Notes: generated by a model not told the origin, from the letters alone. A stretch of 64,000 nucleotides of DNA from Flaccisagitta enflata (GCA_965153355.1 OZ231128.1:24180001-24244000); one strand, 5' to 3'. Numbered from the stretch's first letter, positions 20,436 to 39,312 are shown. Made by a program: numbers and translations.

Positions 20436-21109
20436 CTTTTCCCACAATTGAATCCATAGGCGTTAGACACACAGTTACACAGAGAAAGCGTAAGAGAACC
20501 ATCATTGTCACACGTAATTTAGTTTGGCGCTTTCCTCGATTTAAATGCAATTCACTTTGTTCAATAGATTAAGTTGGTTGGTCAGTACGCACTTCAGTGA
20601 TTTCAAAACTATTTGCCACATAATCTTTTATAAAGTCGGTCTCTTTAGCATTGGCGAGCGAAATTTCTTTCTTCTTTTTTTATCGGTTTTCTTTTTGGCA
20701 TGTAAGTGCATTTACGGTACTGTTAGACGCACTCGCGTTTATTGGCCATTTTTGGACGAGTTGTATTGTTTCCGTTTGCAATTCTATTTTCATCGCGCTT
20801 CTTGCCTAAATGTCTACCTTTTTCTAAGTTTGCCATAAGTGCCGTAAGTGGGTGTGACCATCGAAAATAAGATAGGATGGGATGAATGGTCTTAAAAGTG
20901 GAAAATGACATAAAAACATTATCATGGAAGACACGAATACGAATTTTAGCGCTTCATTGAGAGCACATCATTGAGGCGCGAAAAATCAGATTTCACTAAA
21001 CAATGATATGAACAAATGTCCAAGTTCATTTTTAAATGAAGGTAGGCCAGTAAAGCAAATTTCTGGAGGACGGAAAATCGATCAAAGTAGTGCTCTCTGA
21101 AAATTGCAC
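20436..21109. other. AT-rich intronic sequence, no feature recognised
   Basis: Nothing identified on either strand. Confidence 0.35.
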
Positions 21110-21320
21110 CCCCTACCAACCCGCATATCTGCCTCTGCCCACCTGCATAATTGACCCTGCCCATCCATAATAACCTCCTTTTCGGCCAAGTATCTGGCTT
21201 TGTTTCCCGTCACTTCGCTGTATTGTGTACATTTGCATCTTGTTTCTCGATATATCTTTATCATTACCAGTCGACAAAGGAATATTTGGGTCGCGTGTAC
21301 GCGACTCTATAACCTTCACA
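21110..21320 (+). mobile_element. two fragments of (GTCY)n elements
   Basis: A 3'-end fragment at about 21110-21205 (CTGCCCACC..., ending GTATCTGGCTTTGTTT) and a 5' hairpin fragment at about 21290-21312 (GGTCGCGTGTACGCGACTCT). Neither is complete. Confidence 0.5.
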
Positions 21321-21369
21321 TGTCTTGAATTCTTTTATTTCATGATCATGTTTTCCATTTTCCGTTTTT

Positions 21370-21545
21370 CCACGTCCGCTTCTTTCCTTGTTTTTTTTTG
21401 CACGATTGCCTCCATTCATTTGCGATTCCCCATCCTATTTTTTTTTCTTTTTGTCTAATTCTGTACTCATTTTTCTTCATTTTCTGTTTCTATTCCTTTT
21501 TTTTTTCTTTCTTTCTTTTTTATCTTTTTTGTTTGCTTTTCTTTT
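21370..21545. repeat. T-rich pyrimidine tract
   Basis: Degenerate T/C-rich stretch without a clear unit. Confidence 0.6.
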
Positions 21546-21955
21546 GTCTCACATTACATTAAGATATCAGCCATCCATTCTTAATTTTCCATTTTCGATG
21601 AAGCTAATTCTTTTCCTCCCACTGCCTCTCTATATCAAGATTAGATCTCAGATTCTGCAGTTATCCTGTTTAAAAGATTGATGAAGCAAACCATTTTTGT
21701 CTCACATGACCATGCGCAAGTGTGAAAAAAAAACTTGATTTTATATGACTCACACGGAATTTGAGATTTGAATAAATAAAAGTGCCTTTATTGAGTAAAT
21801 ATGTTTGCATTTCTCAAACTTCAACTTGTGAACGGATTTCATTAGGACTTCTTTTTTTTAATGTTTTATCCTGTTTCATTACATTGAGCAAACTATTTTA
21901 TGAAGATCAGCTCAATCAGGTAGTTTAGAAATGTTTTATAGCTGTTATAAATTTA

Positions 21956-23645
21956 AACAAGTCGCCCAAGGGCAATATGTGGTCAGCGATACCCGTTGCC
22001 CTGCTTTGAATAATTGTGAATTGGAGTGAGGGGAAGCAGGACAGCGCACTGTGGGCTGCATTGTGCACTAGGTGGCTCATTGGGGATTAACATTATATCT
22101 TTTCTATTACAATGTTCCTTATGAAATATACAGAGTGAGAAACATTTTTCTGCATATTTTCAGATGTTATGAAACTATCTATATCCAATATTGACTCATT
22201 TCTATTGGATAAAGAGCTTTATGAGCTCAGAGTACAAAGAAGAGAAATTTGAGAAAATAAAGTGAAAAATACTGCTAAACTCTCTTACAATTAATATTTA
22301 AATTGTCTAATGTTTTGACCAAATCAATTAAATTTTTGTCTTTGTTCAATAAGATTCCTTAATAAGATGCTCAAAAAAAATCATTGTTTTGCTCATTTAG
22401 CTCATTTTGCTCATTTTTCTTCCAAGCAGATATAGATTTTTTTTTTTATCCACATTATTACTTGTCCGTTTTAGGCCAAGAAAATCGCAAATTGGACATC
22501 GAAGGCCCGCTTGAGCCATAGCATTCTGGATTCAGGACCCCATGAACTACATTTTGGCATAAGTGGCTCACTGTGCGTCCTTGTGCGATTTTTTATATCT
22601 ATAGGGTAATAAAAGCATGCAAATTAGGTCAAATATGTAGTAATAGTGGACTAATTTAATACTGTTAAAAATGTAAAAATTAATGATTTTTTAAATTTTT
22701 CCAAACGTTTAAACCTTAATGAAGGAATCCAATCCAATATTGAAGATATCATGAGCTTTTTGAAATCTTGACAGATAATCCAAAAAATTCATTGATTTTT
22801 CTTGAAATTTAGCATTTTTCGTAGTAATGTCCATTCAGGTCGCCTTTTTTCACTCTAAATTACCATAAAACCTGTCATATGGACTGGTAATGTATGCTCA
22901 AATGCTACCATGACCATTCTACGTAGTTTGAGCCATATAGCAGAGATGAAAATTTTCACCCAAATACCGAAGGAGTCATCTAGCGCAATCCGTGGCCCTT
23001 AGTGCAGCGGCCCCGAAGGGGACGAAGTCCTGTAGAAGACAGGGGGACTTTTGTTCGTCCTGCCTGAAGAAGTGGATGAGATGCGATAGAGGGCTGCCTG
23101 AAGGCCTTCAAGAGCCTAAACTGAGGTCTAAGAAGGCTGATGTAAGGCCTGAGAATTCCAATCAGAGCTTGGGAGGGCTGACTTGAGGCTTAAGAGAGCT
23201 GGATTAAGGCTTGAAAGGTCAGAGGACTGATTTGAAGCCTGAGAGTTATTTATTGCGGCTTAGATAGCTGATTTGAGGCCTGAGAGGCGTAGTTTGAGGC
23301 CTGAGAGGCCAGGTTTGAGGCCTGAGGATTTGGATTTGAGGCCAAAGAAGCCTAATTTGAGGTCTGGGAGGCAAGGTTTGAGGCCTGAGAGGTTGGATTT
23401 GAGGCCTGAGAGGCAGGATTTGAGGCCTGAGAGGCTGGATTTGAGGCCTGAGAGGCAGGATTTGAGCCCTGAGAGGCCAGATTTGGGGTTCCAGATGACA
23501 GATTTGAGGTCTCAGAGGCCAGATTTGAGGCCTAAGGAGCCTGATGGGGGGACGAATGGACGGACAGACGGACGAACGTACGGACGAACGAAAGTCCCCC
23601 TGTGTTCTACAGGACTTCGTCCCCTTTGGGGCCGCTGCCCAAAAG
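21956..23645 (+). mobile_element. minisatellite-bearing composite element, copy B, interrupted
   Basis: Head AAGTCGCCCAAGGGCAATAT, CCCTGCT hairpin region, then interrupted at 22047 by another transposon. It resumes at 23005 with the left arm (CAGCGGCCCCGAAGGGGACG), the minisatellite of 'ttgaggcctgagag' units, a GGACGGACAG stretch and the right arm ending GGGGCCGCTGCCCAAAAGCC. Both arms carry the GGGGACGAAGTCC version, which differs from that in copy E. Confidence 0.8.
22047..23004. mobile_element. non-autonomous Transib-like DNA transposon inserted in composite copy B
   Basis: 958 bp bounded by CACTGTGGGC and GCCCTTAGTG. The first eight bases fit the Transib terminus consensus CACWRTGG and the other end fits with one mismatch. 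The inverted similarity extends inward with small gaps (ATTG, CTAGRTG, CTC) for nearly 40 bp. The GC-rich pentamer CAGCG flanks both sides (22042-22046 and 23005-23009), and removing the insert plus one CAGCG restores the GCAGGRCAGCGGCCC context of uninterrupted copies. Transib TSDs are 5 bp and GC-rich. There is no coding frame inside, so it needs a transposase from elsewhere. Confidence 0.8.
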
Positions 23646-23939
23646 CCATACAACCAATTGAACAAATTCTTTCTTCAACCATGTAAATTTTTTGAGTGAT
23701 GAGGTAAGAAAGTTCAAAGATGAAGTCTTGATAAAATTAAGTCATAAGTTGAAATTTGAAAAACGCAAACTTATTCACGAATTACAGAAGCCGTTGATTT
23801 ACTTAGATTTCGAATATTTTATAAATCAAACAAAATTAAGATATAAGATTTTCCTGCAATCTAGGTTGTCTTTGCTTCCATTATATTGTATGTCTAGTCA
23901 AAAATAAACTGAATTTATTATTGGAAACATTCATCTTTG
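23646..23939. other. AT-rich intronic sequence
   Basis: No feature recognised. Confidence 0.3.
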
Positions 23940-24642
23940 ACGTTAGTATTTCATTCATTTACTGATTCGTTCATGCAATAATTCAAAAATTCAATATTCT
24001 ATTCATTCAATGAATCATTTATCCAATTTTCTTTCAATCATTCATGAATTTTTTCATTCGTTGATTTTTTCTATTATTCATTCATTTCTCTTATTATTCA
24101 CTTATCCATATTCATTCATTCATATTTTACATATTGTCTATCTCTTCATTCATTTATTCGTTTATTCATTCATTCATTTTTTAATCATTCGCTCAGGCAT
24201 TAGTTCAATCATTCAATCATTCATTTATGCTTTCATTCTTCTCTTTATTCGTTCATTCATTCATTCATTCATTCATTCATTCATTCATTCATTCATTCAT
24301 TCATTCATTTATTCATTCATTCATTCATTTATTCGTTTCTTCATTCATTCATTCGTCTCTACATTCATTCATTCATTCATTTATTCATTTCTTCATTCGT
24401 TCATTCATTCATTCTTTCATTCATTGATTTATTCATTCTTTTGATCATTCATTCGTTCATCTATTCACTCATATATTAATTCATTAATTCATTCATTTAT
24501 GCTTTCATTCTTCTCTTCATTCGTTCATTCATTCATTCATTAATTCATTCATTCATTCATTCATACATGCATTCATTCATTCATTCATTCATTCATTCAT
24601 TCATTCATTCATTCATTCATTCATTCATTCATTCATTCATTC
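23940..24642. repeat. long (ATTC)n microsatellite
   Basis: About 700 bp of CATT tetranucleotides, degenerate on the left and pure on the right. It runs to within about a dozen bases of the splice donor of the large Ig-gene exon, so it forms the first part of that intron. Confidence 0.95.
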
Positions 24643-24653
24643 TCTTAACTAAC

Positions 24654-30708
<6,055 letters not shown>

Positions 30709-30735
30709 TTTATTTTCAAAATTTGATCCCCGCTA

Positions 30736-31077
30736 TCGGATTTTTTTTGCGACTGATAGACCCTGCATTTCCATTGTTCATTTAGATGTGATCTTCCCCC
30801 CCAAAAAAAACTCCACTCCATATCACCGGAGCTGACATTGTTTCTGTATATATGAATTTTGTCAACTGGACTGCTCTGCTTCTCCTTCACTTCCGTCCGT
30901 TTTTATTTCTCAATACTTTTTATCAGGGGAGAGTTGAGGGGGGTATGGCGGGTTAGTTCCTATCTGTATTACGTCCCTTTTAAACACTGTCTCTTATAAT
31001 GATGATGGCGAATTTGGCGATTATGATGAAGTGAAAGCCGGTGGTTGAGACGTTAGCGCAAAACGCGGCAAATAACG
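30736..31077. other. region upstream of the Ig-gene large exon
   Basis: Would hold the 5' untranslated region or promoter of the long isoform. An acceptor-like CTATCAG occurs on the minus strand at about 30755, so an upstream non-coding exon is possible. No promoter motif is evident. Confidence 0.3.
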
Positions 31078-31695
31078 CACTACCCTCTCACAGCAAGATC
31101 CGGAGAAAAGTAACATTACTGTAGGTTTTTTCATTGTTTTGTATAGAATCTGAGCTCTATTTACTGGAACAAATAAAGATAAAATCTTGTCAAGAGCGCT
31201 TTTTGAGATTTTCATAAAAATTGATGGTTTGTACCCTTTTTTTCAATGTAGATTCTACTGGGTATTTTGAAAATCTTTTTTGACAGCATATTTGAATTCC
31301 TGGTGAAATTTCCATTCATTTGATAGGTCGCACTATATAATTTTATCCAAAAATGCAATTTCCCATTTTTAAGCCACCGTTACTATTTTGCAACGGTGGC
31401 TTAAAAACTGAAAATCTTATTTCTATGTAAAAGTATATGTTGTGACCTATCAAATGAATGGAAATTTCACCAGGAATACGAATTTGCTGACAAAAAGTAT
31501 TTCTGAAATACCCAGTTGAATCTACAGGAAAAAGAAGGCTTAAAACCACCAATTTTTATGAAAATCTCCAAAAGCGCTCTTGACAAGATTTTATCTTCAT
31601 TAGTTCCAGTAAATAGAGCTCAGATTCTATACAAAACAATGAAAAAACCTACAGTAATGTTACTTTTCACCTGATCTTGCTATGAGAGGGCAGTG
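31078..31695. mobile_element. foldback element with CACT ends, 4-bp target duplication
   Basis: 618 bp almost entirely palindromic. The left half (CACTACCCTCTCACAGCAAG...) is the inverse of the right half (...CTTGCTATGAGAGGGCAGTG) over about 300 bp, meeting at AAGCCACCGTTACTATTTTG near 31385. AACG flanks both sides (31074-31077 and 31696-31699). Non-coding. It shares the core TTTGATAGGTCGC with the element at 33904-34754. CAC...GTG ends with 4-bp TSDs fit the Chapaev branch of the CACTA group, but this assignment is tentative. Confidence 0.8.
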
Positions 31696-32065
31696 AACGG
31701 TAAAAGATCCGGGAAGTCCCTTTCCTCTTCTCTAACACTTGTTCCATTCTTATGTCATTTTTGTGTGTAATTACCAGCCTTTTTTTTCTTTCTTTCCCTC
31801 ACGAGTTCGTTCACCTCTTATCGTCTCTTTTGCTTTTATTTGCCATGATGATTAGCTTGTATCTTCTTCTTCTTTTTTTTTCGAGTCACCCTATTAAGAT
31901 TTTATCTGCGGAAAAATGGAAGAAGAAAAATGAGTTAGTAAACGTTTTTTTCTAACAATCTCAGTGATCTTTGATTATCTTATTAAATACATGGAATATT
32001 CCAAGTCCGTTGTTGATAAGAAGCTCCTTATCGGTGTCCGTATCGCAGTACCGATCGTTTCATTA
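31696..32065. other. T-rich sequence without recognised feature
   Basis: Nothing identified on either strand. Confidence 0.35.
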
Positions 32066-32106
32066 TGTTGTTGTTGTTGTGGTTGTGGTTGTGGTTGTGG
32101 TTGTGG

Positions 32107-32152
<46 letters not shown>

Positions 32153-32173
32153 CGTTGTCGCTGTCGCTGTCGC

Positions 32174-32221
<48 letters not shown>

Positions 32222-32253
32222 GTTTGTGGTTGTGGTTGTGGTTGTGGTTGTTT

Positions 32254-32325
<72 letters not shown>

Positions 32326-32340
32326 CTGTTGTCGTTGTTC
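32066..32340. repeat. compound (GTT)n/(GGTTGT)n/(GTCGCT)n microsatellite
   Basis: Alternating blocks of GTT trinucleotides with GGTTGT and GTCGCT hexamers. Blocks of the same hexamer occur twice. Confidence 0.95.
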
Positions 32341-32496
32341 TTGTTTCTGTTTAGCGTTGAATGAGAGTCGCCCTTTAACAAGAAAGGCCTTTTTGACCCG
32401 AAATCAGAGGAAAACGAAAGTCAAGAGTTGCAACCAGAGATTTCCCTCACTTGCTTTTTTGCCTTTCTCTTTGTTGTTTTGCTTTTTCTTCTCCTG

Positions 32497-33700
<1,204 letters not shown>

Positions 33701-33903
33701 AAATAAATAAATGAACAAAGGAATAAAAAAAGTAGATGAATTTATTTCATTCAACAAATACATAAATAAACAAACACGTTGTGGAATAAATGCGAGGAAT
33801 CTAAGTTACATGCAGTTACAGCAATAAGAAATGGGGATGAATTTGAACGATTTCGTGAGGCTTTTTTAGAAACCGCGACACGGACAAACGCGTGATTACT
33901 GAT

Positions 33904-34754
33904 CACTAGTGCCCCCAGGGTGGAAAAAAGTTCAAGTTGAGTGACCATTGCCCCCACTTGGTTTTTTAAGCTCTACTCAATGTGGGGAAGTGTTTTCTAG
34001 CCAAATTGAAATCATCCTTGGGGCGATTTTTGAAAAAAATGAAAAATTCAAGATTTTTTGCATGATTTTTAATAAAAAAAATTGCAGGTTGGTTCAACTT
34101 ATTTTCTGATAGCATACCATCTTGGCGGAAAGAAACGCGACGTTTGCTTTAAGTAGCATCCACTTTGGAAGAGTGCAGTTTTAAGATGAATAAAACTACA
34201 GACTTAAACTTGGTCTCATTTTGAAGATTTGACTAAGACCTTTAAAATGGGACCATTCTGGGTCTACAGCTTTATTCGTTTAGGAGGAGTGACCCTGCAA
34301 AGCTGTTATTACTTTTTGCAACTGTCGCGTTTCTTTCCGCCAAGATAGTATTGTTATTCCTGATGAAATTCCCCTTAATTTGATAGGTCGCCCTATAGGG
34401 TTTCGAAAAAAAATAAGTTTCATTTCTTATGCTATTGTTACAAAAATCTTAGCGGAAGCCTACAATATTAAGATTTTATTTCTTTTTAAAACCCTATAGT
34501 ACGACCTATCAAATAAAAGGGAATTTTGCCAGGATTAACAATATGCTGTCAAAAAATAAGTCAGACTAACCTGTGAAATTTTGTATGCAAAATCAAGCTA
34601 AAAATCTAGAATTTTTAATTTTGTTTAAAAAGCGCCCCAAGGATGATTTGATCTTGGCTAGAAAACACTTCCCCACATTGAGTAAAGCCTACAAAACCAG
34701 GTGGGGGCAATGGTTACTAAACTTGAACTTTTTTCCACCCTGGGGGCACAAGTG
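33904..34754. mobile_element. foldback element with CACT ends, 4-bp target duplication
   Basis: 851 bp with long inverted repeats: CACTAGTGCCCCCAGGGTGG at the left and the inverse of CACTTGTGCCCCCAGGGTGG at the right, then TTGCCCCCAC and CAAGGATGAT further in. TGAT flanks both sides (33900-33903 and 34755-34758). An inner inverted pair (CTTGGCGGAAAGAAACGCGA) and the TTTGATAGGTCGC core are present. Non-coding. Same family style as 31078-31695. Confidence 0.8.
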
Positions 34755-34758
34755 TGAT

Positions 34759-35110
34759 GAACCAACTGACGGAAATCATCGATCGAAGAAACATCTGATG
34801 CATTAAAAACCAACACAAGTCGACTCTTACAGATGTAGTAGACACAGTAGGCACAGTCGCAAACCAAAAAGAAAAAAATCGTAATCATGATGAGTGTATC
34901 TGACACGGACTCAACGATGGATACAAAATCATTATGCCTAACTCTCAACGTCAAAACTTCCATTTCAAATACGTAATCAAACACTTGGTCCACTCTACAT
35001 AATGTAGACAGATTTATTGGAACGCGAAGAATTACAAACCAAGTCCGTTCGCTTGTTACTGTCAATAAGCAAAAACGCAGACGATGTGTTGGGCTGAGCC
35101 CATCTGTCTT

Positions 35111-35113
<3 letters not shown>
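34759..35113. other. sequence without recognised feature
   Basis: Nothing identified on either strand. Confidence 0.3.

Positions 35114-35204
<91 letters not shown>
35114..35204. repeat. (GA)n microsatellite
   Basis: Pure GA tract of about 90 bp. Confidence 0.95.
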
Positions 35205-35205
<1 letters not shown>

Positions 35206-35621
35206 AATCGGGTCCAGTTCTCATATTGCGGGACAAATTTGATTATGTCTCAACTGGTCAAATGCACTTTGCTCCTTTAGGGTCATTGCTTTGTTTGGCC
35301 TCACTCCCTCCCTTTATACGCCTCGTTTTTCATCCTGTCAAATCCGTTCACACCAACTCAACTGTTAAAATGCGCCCTCATTTCTATGCCCTCCTCTCCA
35401 CGACTATTTTCCAACCCACTACCGCAACAACAACACTTCCTTGCACTATGTCACCATTACAAGGCCAACCTTCTCTTTTGCACTACTTCTTCTTCACAAT
35501 CTCTAAGTCCACAACAGTACTACTGCGCGAACAACACCACTTAGTCCTTATTATGTAACCCTGCCCCCCTTTCACATTCACACTACTCCTGCTTTGTAAC
35601 CATTCTCTAACTAATAGTACA

Positions 35622-36477
35622 CTGAGGCGGATCACCCAATAGGCTTTTTAGGCTTAAGCCTAGGGCCCCGCGCCTCAGGGGGGCCCCGCGCCTGCAGTCT
35701 CCCCCATAATAAAGAAAAAGAAAAAAAAAAGAGAAAAAGAAAAGAGAGAAAAAAAGAAAAAAAAAACAGTAATGAAGAAAAGAAAAATAGAAAATATAGA
35801 AAAAAATTTAAAAAAGAAACATGAAAAAAAAACAAAAAGGAAAAGAAACAAGGCCGGATACACGGCTACCCCAGTCGCGTGCGGGTAGGCAGGGGCCGTA
35901 ATTGTGCATCATGTGGGCAGGAGCAGTGAGGCCAGAGACCACAAAAACCCAAAAAAAGTAAAGTGTGACGGACCGACGGACAGACGGACGGACCAACAGA
36001 CCAACGGACCGACAAAGCGGGGTGTAGAGTCGCGTAGCACGCGACTAAAAAAGAAAAAGAAACAGAAAAAAGATGCACTTTGAATAAATAAAACTATATG
36101 TTGAGCGTGAATATGAATGACATGAATGGCATTATTGATTTTTTAGATTTTTAAGGCAAGAAAATTTCCTTTTTTCCTTCAGTTCAATTAACACCAGATG
36201 TTGTATTTTGTTTTATGCTTTATAATAAATCAGTGAAAATTCTTAATGATCAATTCTTTTAAATCAACAAACAAAAATATTGAAAATGTACTACAAATGT
36301 AAAATAGGAAAAATGATAGATAAGACAGCAGGGGGATCTAAAAAAAGAGATCCGGTCAAGCCAAGGGCACCGCACATTGTTAAGCCTCTGGCTGAGGGGG
36401 GGGGGGGCAGATAAGGGGGAGGGGGGCCCCGCGCCCCAGCCAAGCCTAGGGCCCCGCGCACTGTTGATCCGCCTCAG
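35622..36477. mobile_element. non-autonomous hAT-like transposon
   Basis: 856 bp with perfect 13-bp terminal inverted repeats CTGAGGCGGATCA...TGATCCGCCTCAG and an exact 8-bp duplication ATAGTACA on both sides (35614-35621 and 36478-36485). Both inner ends also hold AAGCCTAGGGCCCCGCGC. The interior is A-rich and non-coding and contains a later insertion (35846-36052). Confidence 0.85.
35846..36052 (-). mobile_element. (GTCY)n rolling-circle-like element nested in hAT-like element
   Basis: Full-length minus-orientation copy: AAACAAGGCCGGATACACGG at the left, CAGTCGCGTGCGGG, a GACGGACGGAC microsatellite, and CGCGTAGCACGCGACTAAAA at the right. It lies in A-rich DNA inside the hAT-like element, so it inserted later. 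Confidence 0.85.
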
Positions 36478-36508
36478 ATAGTACACCAACATCATTTCCT
36501 TTTCCAAA

Positions 36509-36731
36509 AAAAACAAGGCCGGATACACGGCCACCAGTTGCGGACGGGTGACCAGGGGCGGAAATGCGCGTTATCACACTTTCCAACTCAATCATTACGG
36601 ATGGACGGACGGACGGACGGACGGACGGACGGACGGACAGACGGACGGACGGACGGACCGATGGACGGACCGACGGACTGACGGACCGACGGACAAAGTC
36701 TCTTATAGAGTTGCGTGTCCGCAACTAAAAA
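36509..36731 (-). mobile_element. (GTCY)n rolling-circle-like element, GTTGCGGAC subfamily
   Basis: Minus orientation: AACAAGGCCGGATACACGGC, CAGTTGCGGACGGG, a long GGAC array, TTATAGAGTTGCGTGTCCGC and AACTAAAAAC. The arm AGTTGCGGAC and its copy GTCCGCAACT near the other end match perfectly, although the sequence differs from the GTCGCGTGC subfamily. Confidence 0.85.
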
Positions 36732-37200
36732 CTATATTCTAGCCAACTACTGCGCTTATACACCAATTTTTACACTGCACCACCATTCCCGAATCTACAA
36801 TATCGCTAACACCTTCTTTTGGTCCTTAATGGCCTTTTTGGTCGCGTGCTACGCGACTCTATATCTCACTTTGTCCGGACGGACGGATGGACAAACGGAC
36901 GGACGGACGGACAAACGGATGGACGGACGGACAGACGGATGGACGGACGGACCGATGGACGGACCGACGGACCAACGGACCGACGGACAAAGTCTCTTAT
37001 AGAGTTGCGTGTCCGCAACTAAAAACTATATTCTAGCCAACTACTGCGCTTATACACCAATTTTTACACTGCACCACCATTCCCGAATCTACAATATCGC
37101 TAACACCTTCTTTTGGTCCTTAATGGCCTTTTTTGGTCGCGTGCTACGCGACTCTATATCTCACTTTGTCCGCGTCCGTCCGGTGGTCCGTCAGTCCATT
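36732..37200. repeat. 294-bp tandem duplication joining two (GTCY)n elements
   Basis: The segment from the GGAC array of the 36509-36731 element through a 108-bp spacer (TATATTCTAGCCAACTACTG...) to a GTCGCGTGC-type 5' hairpin (about 36835-36877) is repeated 294 bp downstream, nearly identically. The junction reads TTTGTCC|GGACGG, a plus-strand element start joined to a minus-strand element microsatellite. The second copy continues into a normal plus-strand GTCC array at about 37170. Confidence 0.8.
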
Positions 37201-37632
37201 GGTCCCACCTTCACAAAGAACAATTTCCATCTTTTTTTTAAATTCTCAAGTACACTTTATATGAGATTCATCTGGGCCGCTTGCAATGTTTTTAAAGTTC
37301 CTTACGCCCAATTTTTGCATGTTTCGATTTTCTGTCAATCTCAGTTTAAATGACCTGTTGTTCTCAGACCTGTTGTTCGCAGGCTACCACTGCGCTTACA
37401 ACGCTTCTTTGCCACCATCTTCTGGCTAGCCCTCACACCCGCACAACCCCTTCTGTGTCACTTCCCTGGCCTACCTTCTCCTTTTGCATATACAGACAGA
37501 CAGATTGACTGTCACACATACTTAAAGAGTCAAGTGCACGCGACCAAGAAACAGAAACAGAACCGGTGGGGAATGTGATACCCGGTGATCAGCCGGAACT
37601 GTCTTTTACACGCTGAGACTAAACAAGTGATA
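37201..37632. other. sequence without recognised gene
   Basis: A CAGACAGACAGATTG patch and GTCAAGTGCACGCGACC near 37490-37550 may be a decayed (GTCY)n element in minus orientation. Nothing else is seen. Confidence 0.3.
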
Positions 37633-38221
37633 CATGGTGTTTCATGCCAAAATAGATATAAGAAAACGATGCCATTCTGTTTCTAAAAGTGCAAAAATAG
37701 TTCTGAAAAAAGTTCTAAAGAGCACAAAAGCTCCGACTTTTTGTGTAAAAATTTCATGGGTTTGGGTCCAATATCTTGGCCACAACATCAATTTGAAGTA
37801 AAATGAGCATTTCAAGGAAAAACTTTTTTGACATAATTTTGATTCTAAAAGATCTTCTTTGAAGTGTTCTCATTTCTGAACGGCTTGAGTTACAGATACC
37901 AGATTGGTCTCAAATTAAAGTTTATCAAATTTTCTTTAATTTGAGACCAATCTGGCATCTGTGGCTCAAGTCGTTTAGAAATGAGAGCACTTCAAAGAAA
38001 AACTTTCAAAATCAAAATTATGTAAAAAAAGCTTCTTTCTTAAATGTTCATTTTACTTCAAATTGATGTTGTGGCTAAGATATTTGACCCAAACCCATGA
38101 AATTTTTACACAAAAAATCGGAGCTTAAGTGCAATTGGAATCTTTTTTCAGAATTTTTTTTGCTTTGTTAGAAGCGGTATGGCATCGTTTTCTTATATCT
38201 AATTTGGCATGAAACACCCTG
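37633..38221. mobile_element. mariner-like foldback element with TA flanks
   Basis: 589 bp, palindromic through most of its length. Ends CATGGTGTTTCATGCCAAAA and the inverse of CAGGGTGTTTCATGCCAAAT, continuing with AGATATAAGAAAACGATGCC on both arms, and an almost perfect inner hairpin around 37920. TA dinucleotides on both sides (37631-37632 and 38222-38223) fit Tc1/mariner target choice. Non-coding. Confidence 0.75.
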
Positions 38222-38903
38222 TAGTTGAAATTTGGACAAAGAAAATCAATGAACGTTTAATTTAAGCCAAAGAGGGATAATGTAGTCCAAAAAGCTTGCA
38301 ATTAGTTGCGGTAAACGCTTTGTCGAAGATCGAGAATTGATGCCAAAATTACGCAATGTAGATGATGTTTAAGATATATCTTGCCATTGGGTAATGCTGA
38401 AATCTTTCTTTTGGTGCCAAATTGACGAGTTTTTAATCCAGTGTTGAAAAGAAAATCATCAGAACCGCAATTTTTCTCCGAAAATATCTCTACTCAAAAT
38501 GAACTGACTTTACATTATATGAGGATTCAGTACATACTGGACCACTTTTTCAAATCGACTTAATCTGAAACATAATTTAGAGGGCTGTTTTGTTAACATT
38601 ATGGGGCCATTTCCAGCTAATTTGCTTCTGTAGTTTACTCAATTCCGTCTAATCACTCGGTAGCATGAGCTTATCAAGCACAATGGCTGGCACCAACCGA
38701 AACACAGCAAACTACAATTGAGTGACGAAATCGTATGTATGCGAGAGGAACACAGCTTTAATGAATCAACATTGTCATTATTTTTTCTTTTTTATACTAT
38801 GTTGTATCATGATATTTTTTTTCAGCGAGAATGCATCCTTGCCAAGTCCAACAAAGCGCCGAGACGCGGTGGAGGAATTCATCAAGCGGAGTTAGGCAAA
38901 GGA
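38222..38903. other. AT-rich sequence without recognised feature
   Basis: Nothing identified on either strand. Confidence 0.35.
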
Positions 38904-39312
38904 TTAAAGAAGAAGAAGAAGAAGAAGAAGAAGAAGAAGAAGAAGAAGAAGAAGAAGAAGAAGAAGAAGAAGAAGAAGAAGAAGAAGAACAGGAAGGAGA
39001 AGAAGAAGAAGAACAGGAAGGAGAAGAAAAAGAAGAGGAAGGAGAAGAAGAAGAAGAAGAATAAGAAGAGGAGGATGAAGAAGAAAAGGAGAAGGAGAAG
39101 AAGAAGAAGAAGAAGAAGAAGAAGAAGAAGAAGAAGAAGAAGAAGAAGAAGAAGAAGAAGAAGAAGAAGAAGAAGAAGAAGAAGAAGAAGAAGAAGAAGA
39201 AGAAGAAGAAAAAGAAGAATGAAAATGAGTAGAAGAAGAAACAAAGAAGAAGAAAAAATAAAGAAGAAGTAAAAAAAGAAGAAAAAAAAAAAGAAAAAGA
39301 ACAAGATAGAAG
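38904..39312. repeat. (GAA)n microsatellite, about 400 bp
   Basis: GAA trinucleotides with GGA and AAA interruptions in the middle and right parts. Poly-Glu/Lys/Arg frames are artefacts. Confidence 0.95.

Noticed and set aside
23246-23686. Arg-Pro-Glu and Pro-Gln repeat frames
   Set aside because: Translations of the 'ttgaggcctgagag' minisatellite in the composite element.
24010-24444. Phe/Ile/His/Ser repeat frame
   Set aside because: Product of the (ATTC)n array.
38718-39272. Long Lys/Arg/Glu-rich open frames
   Set aside because: They are translations of a (GAA)n microsatellite; no non-repeat domain or splice context.
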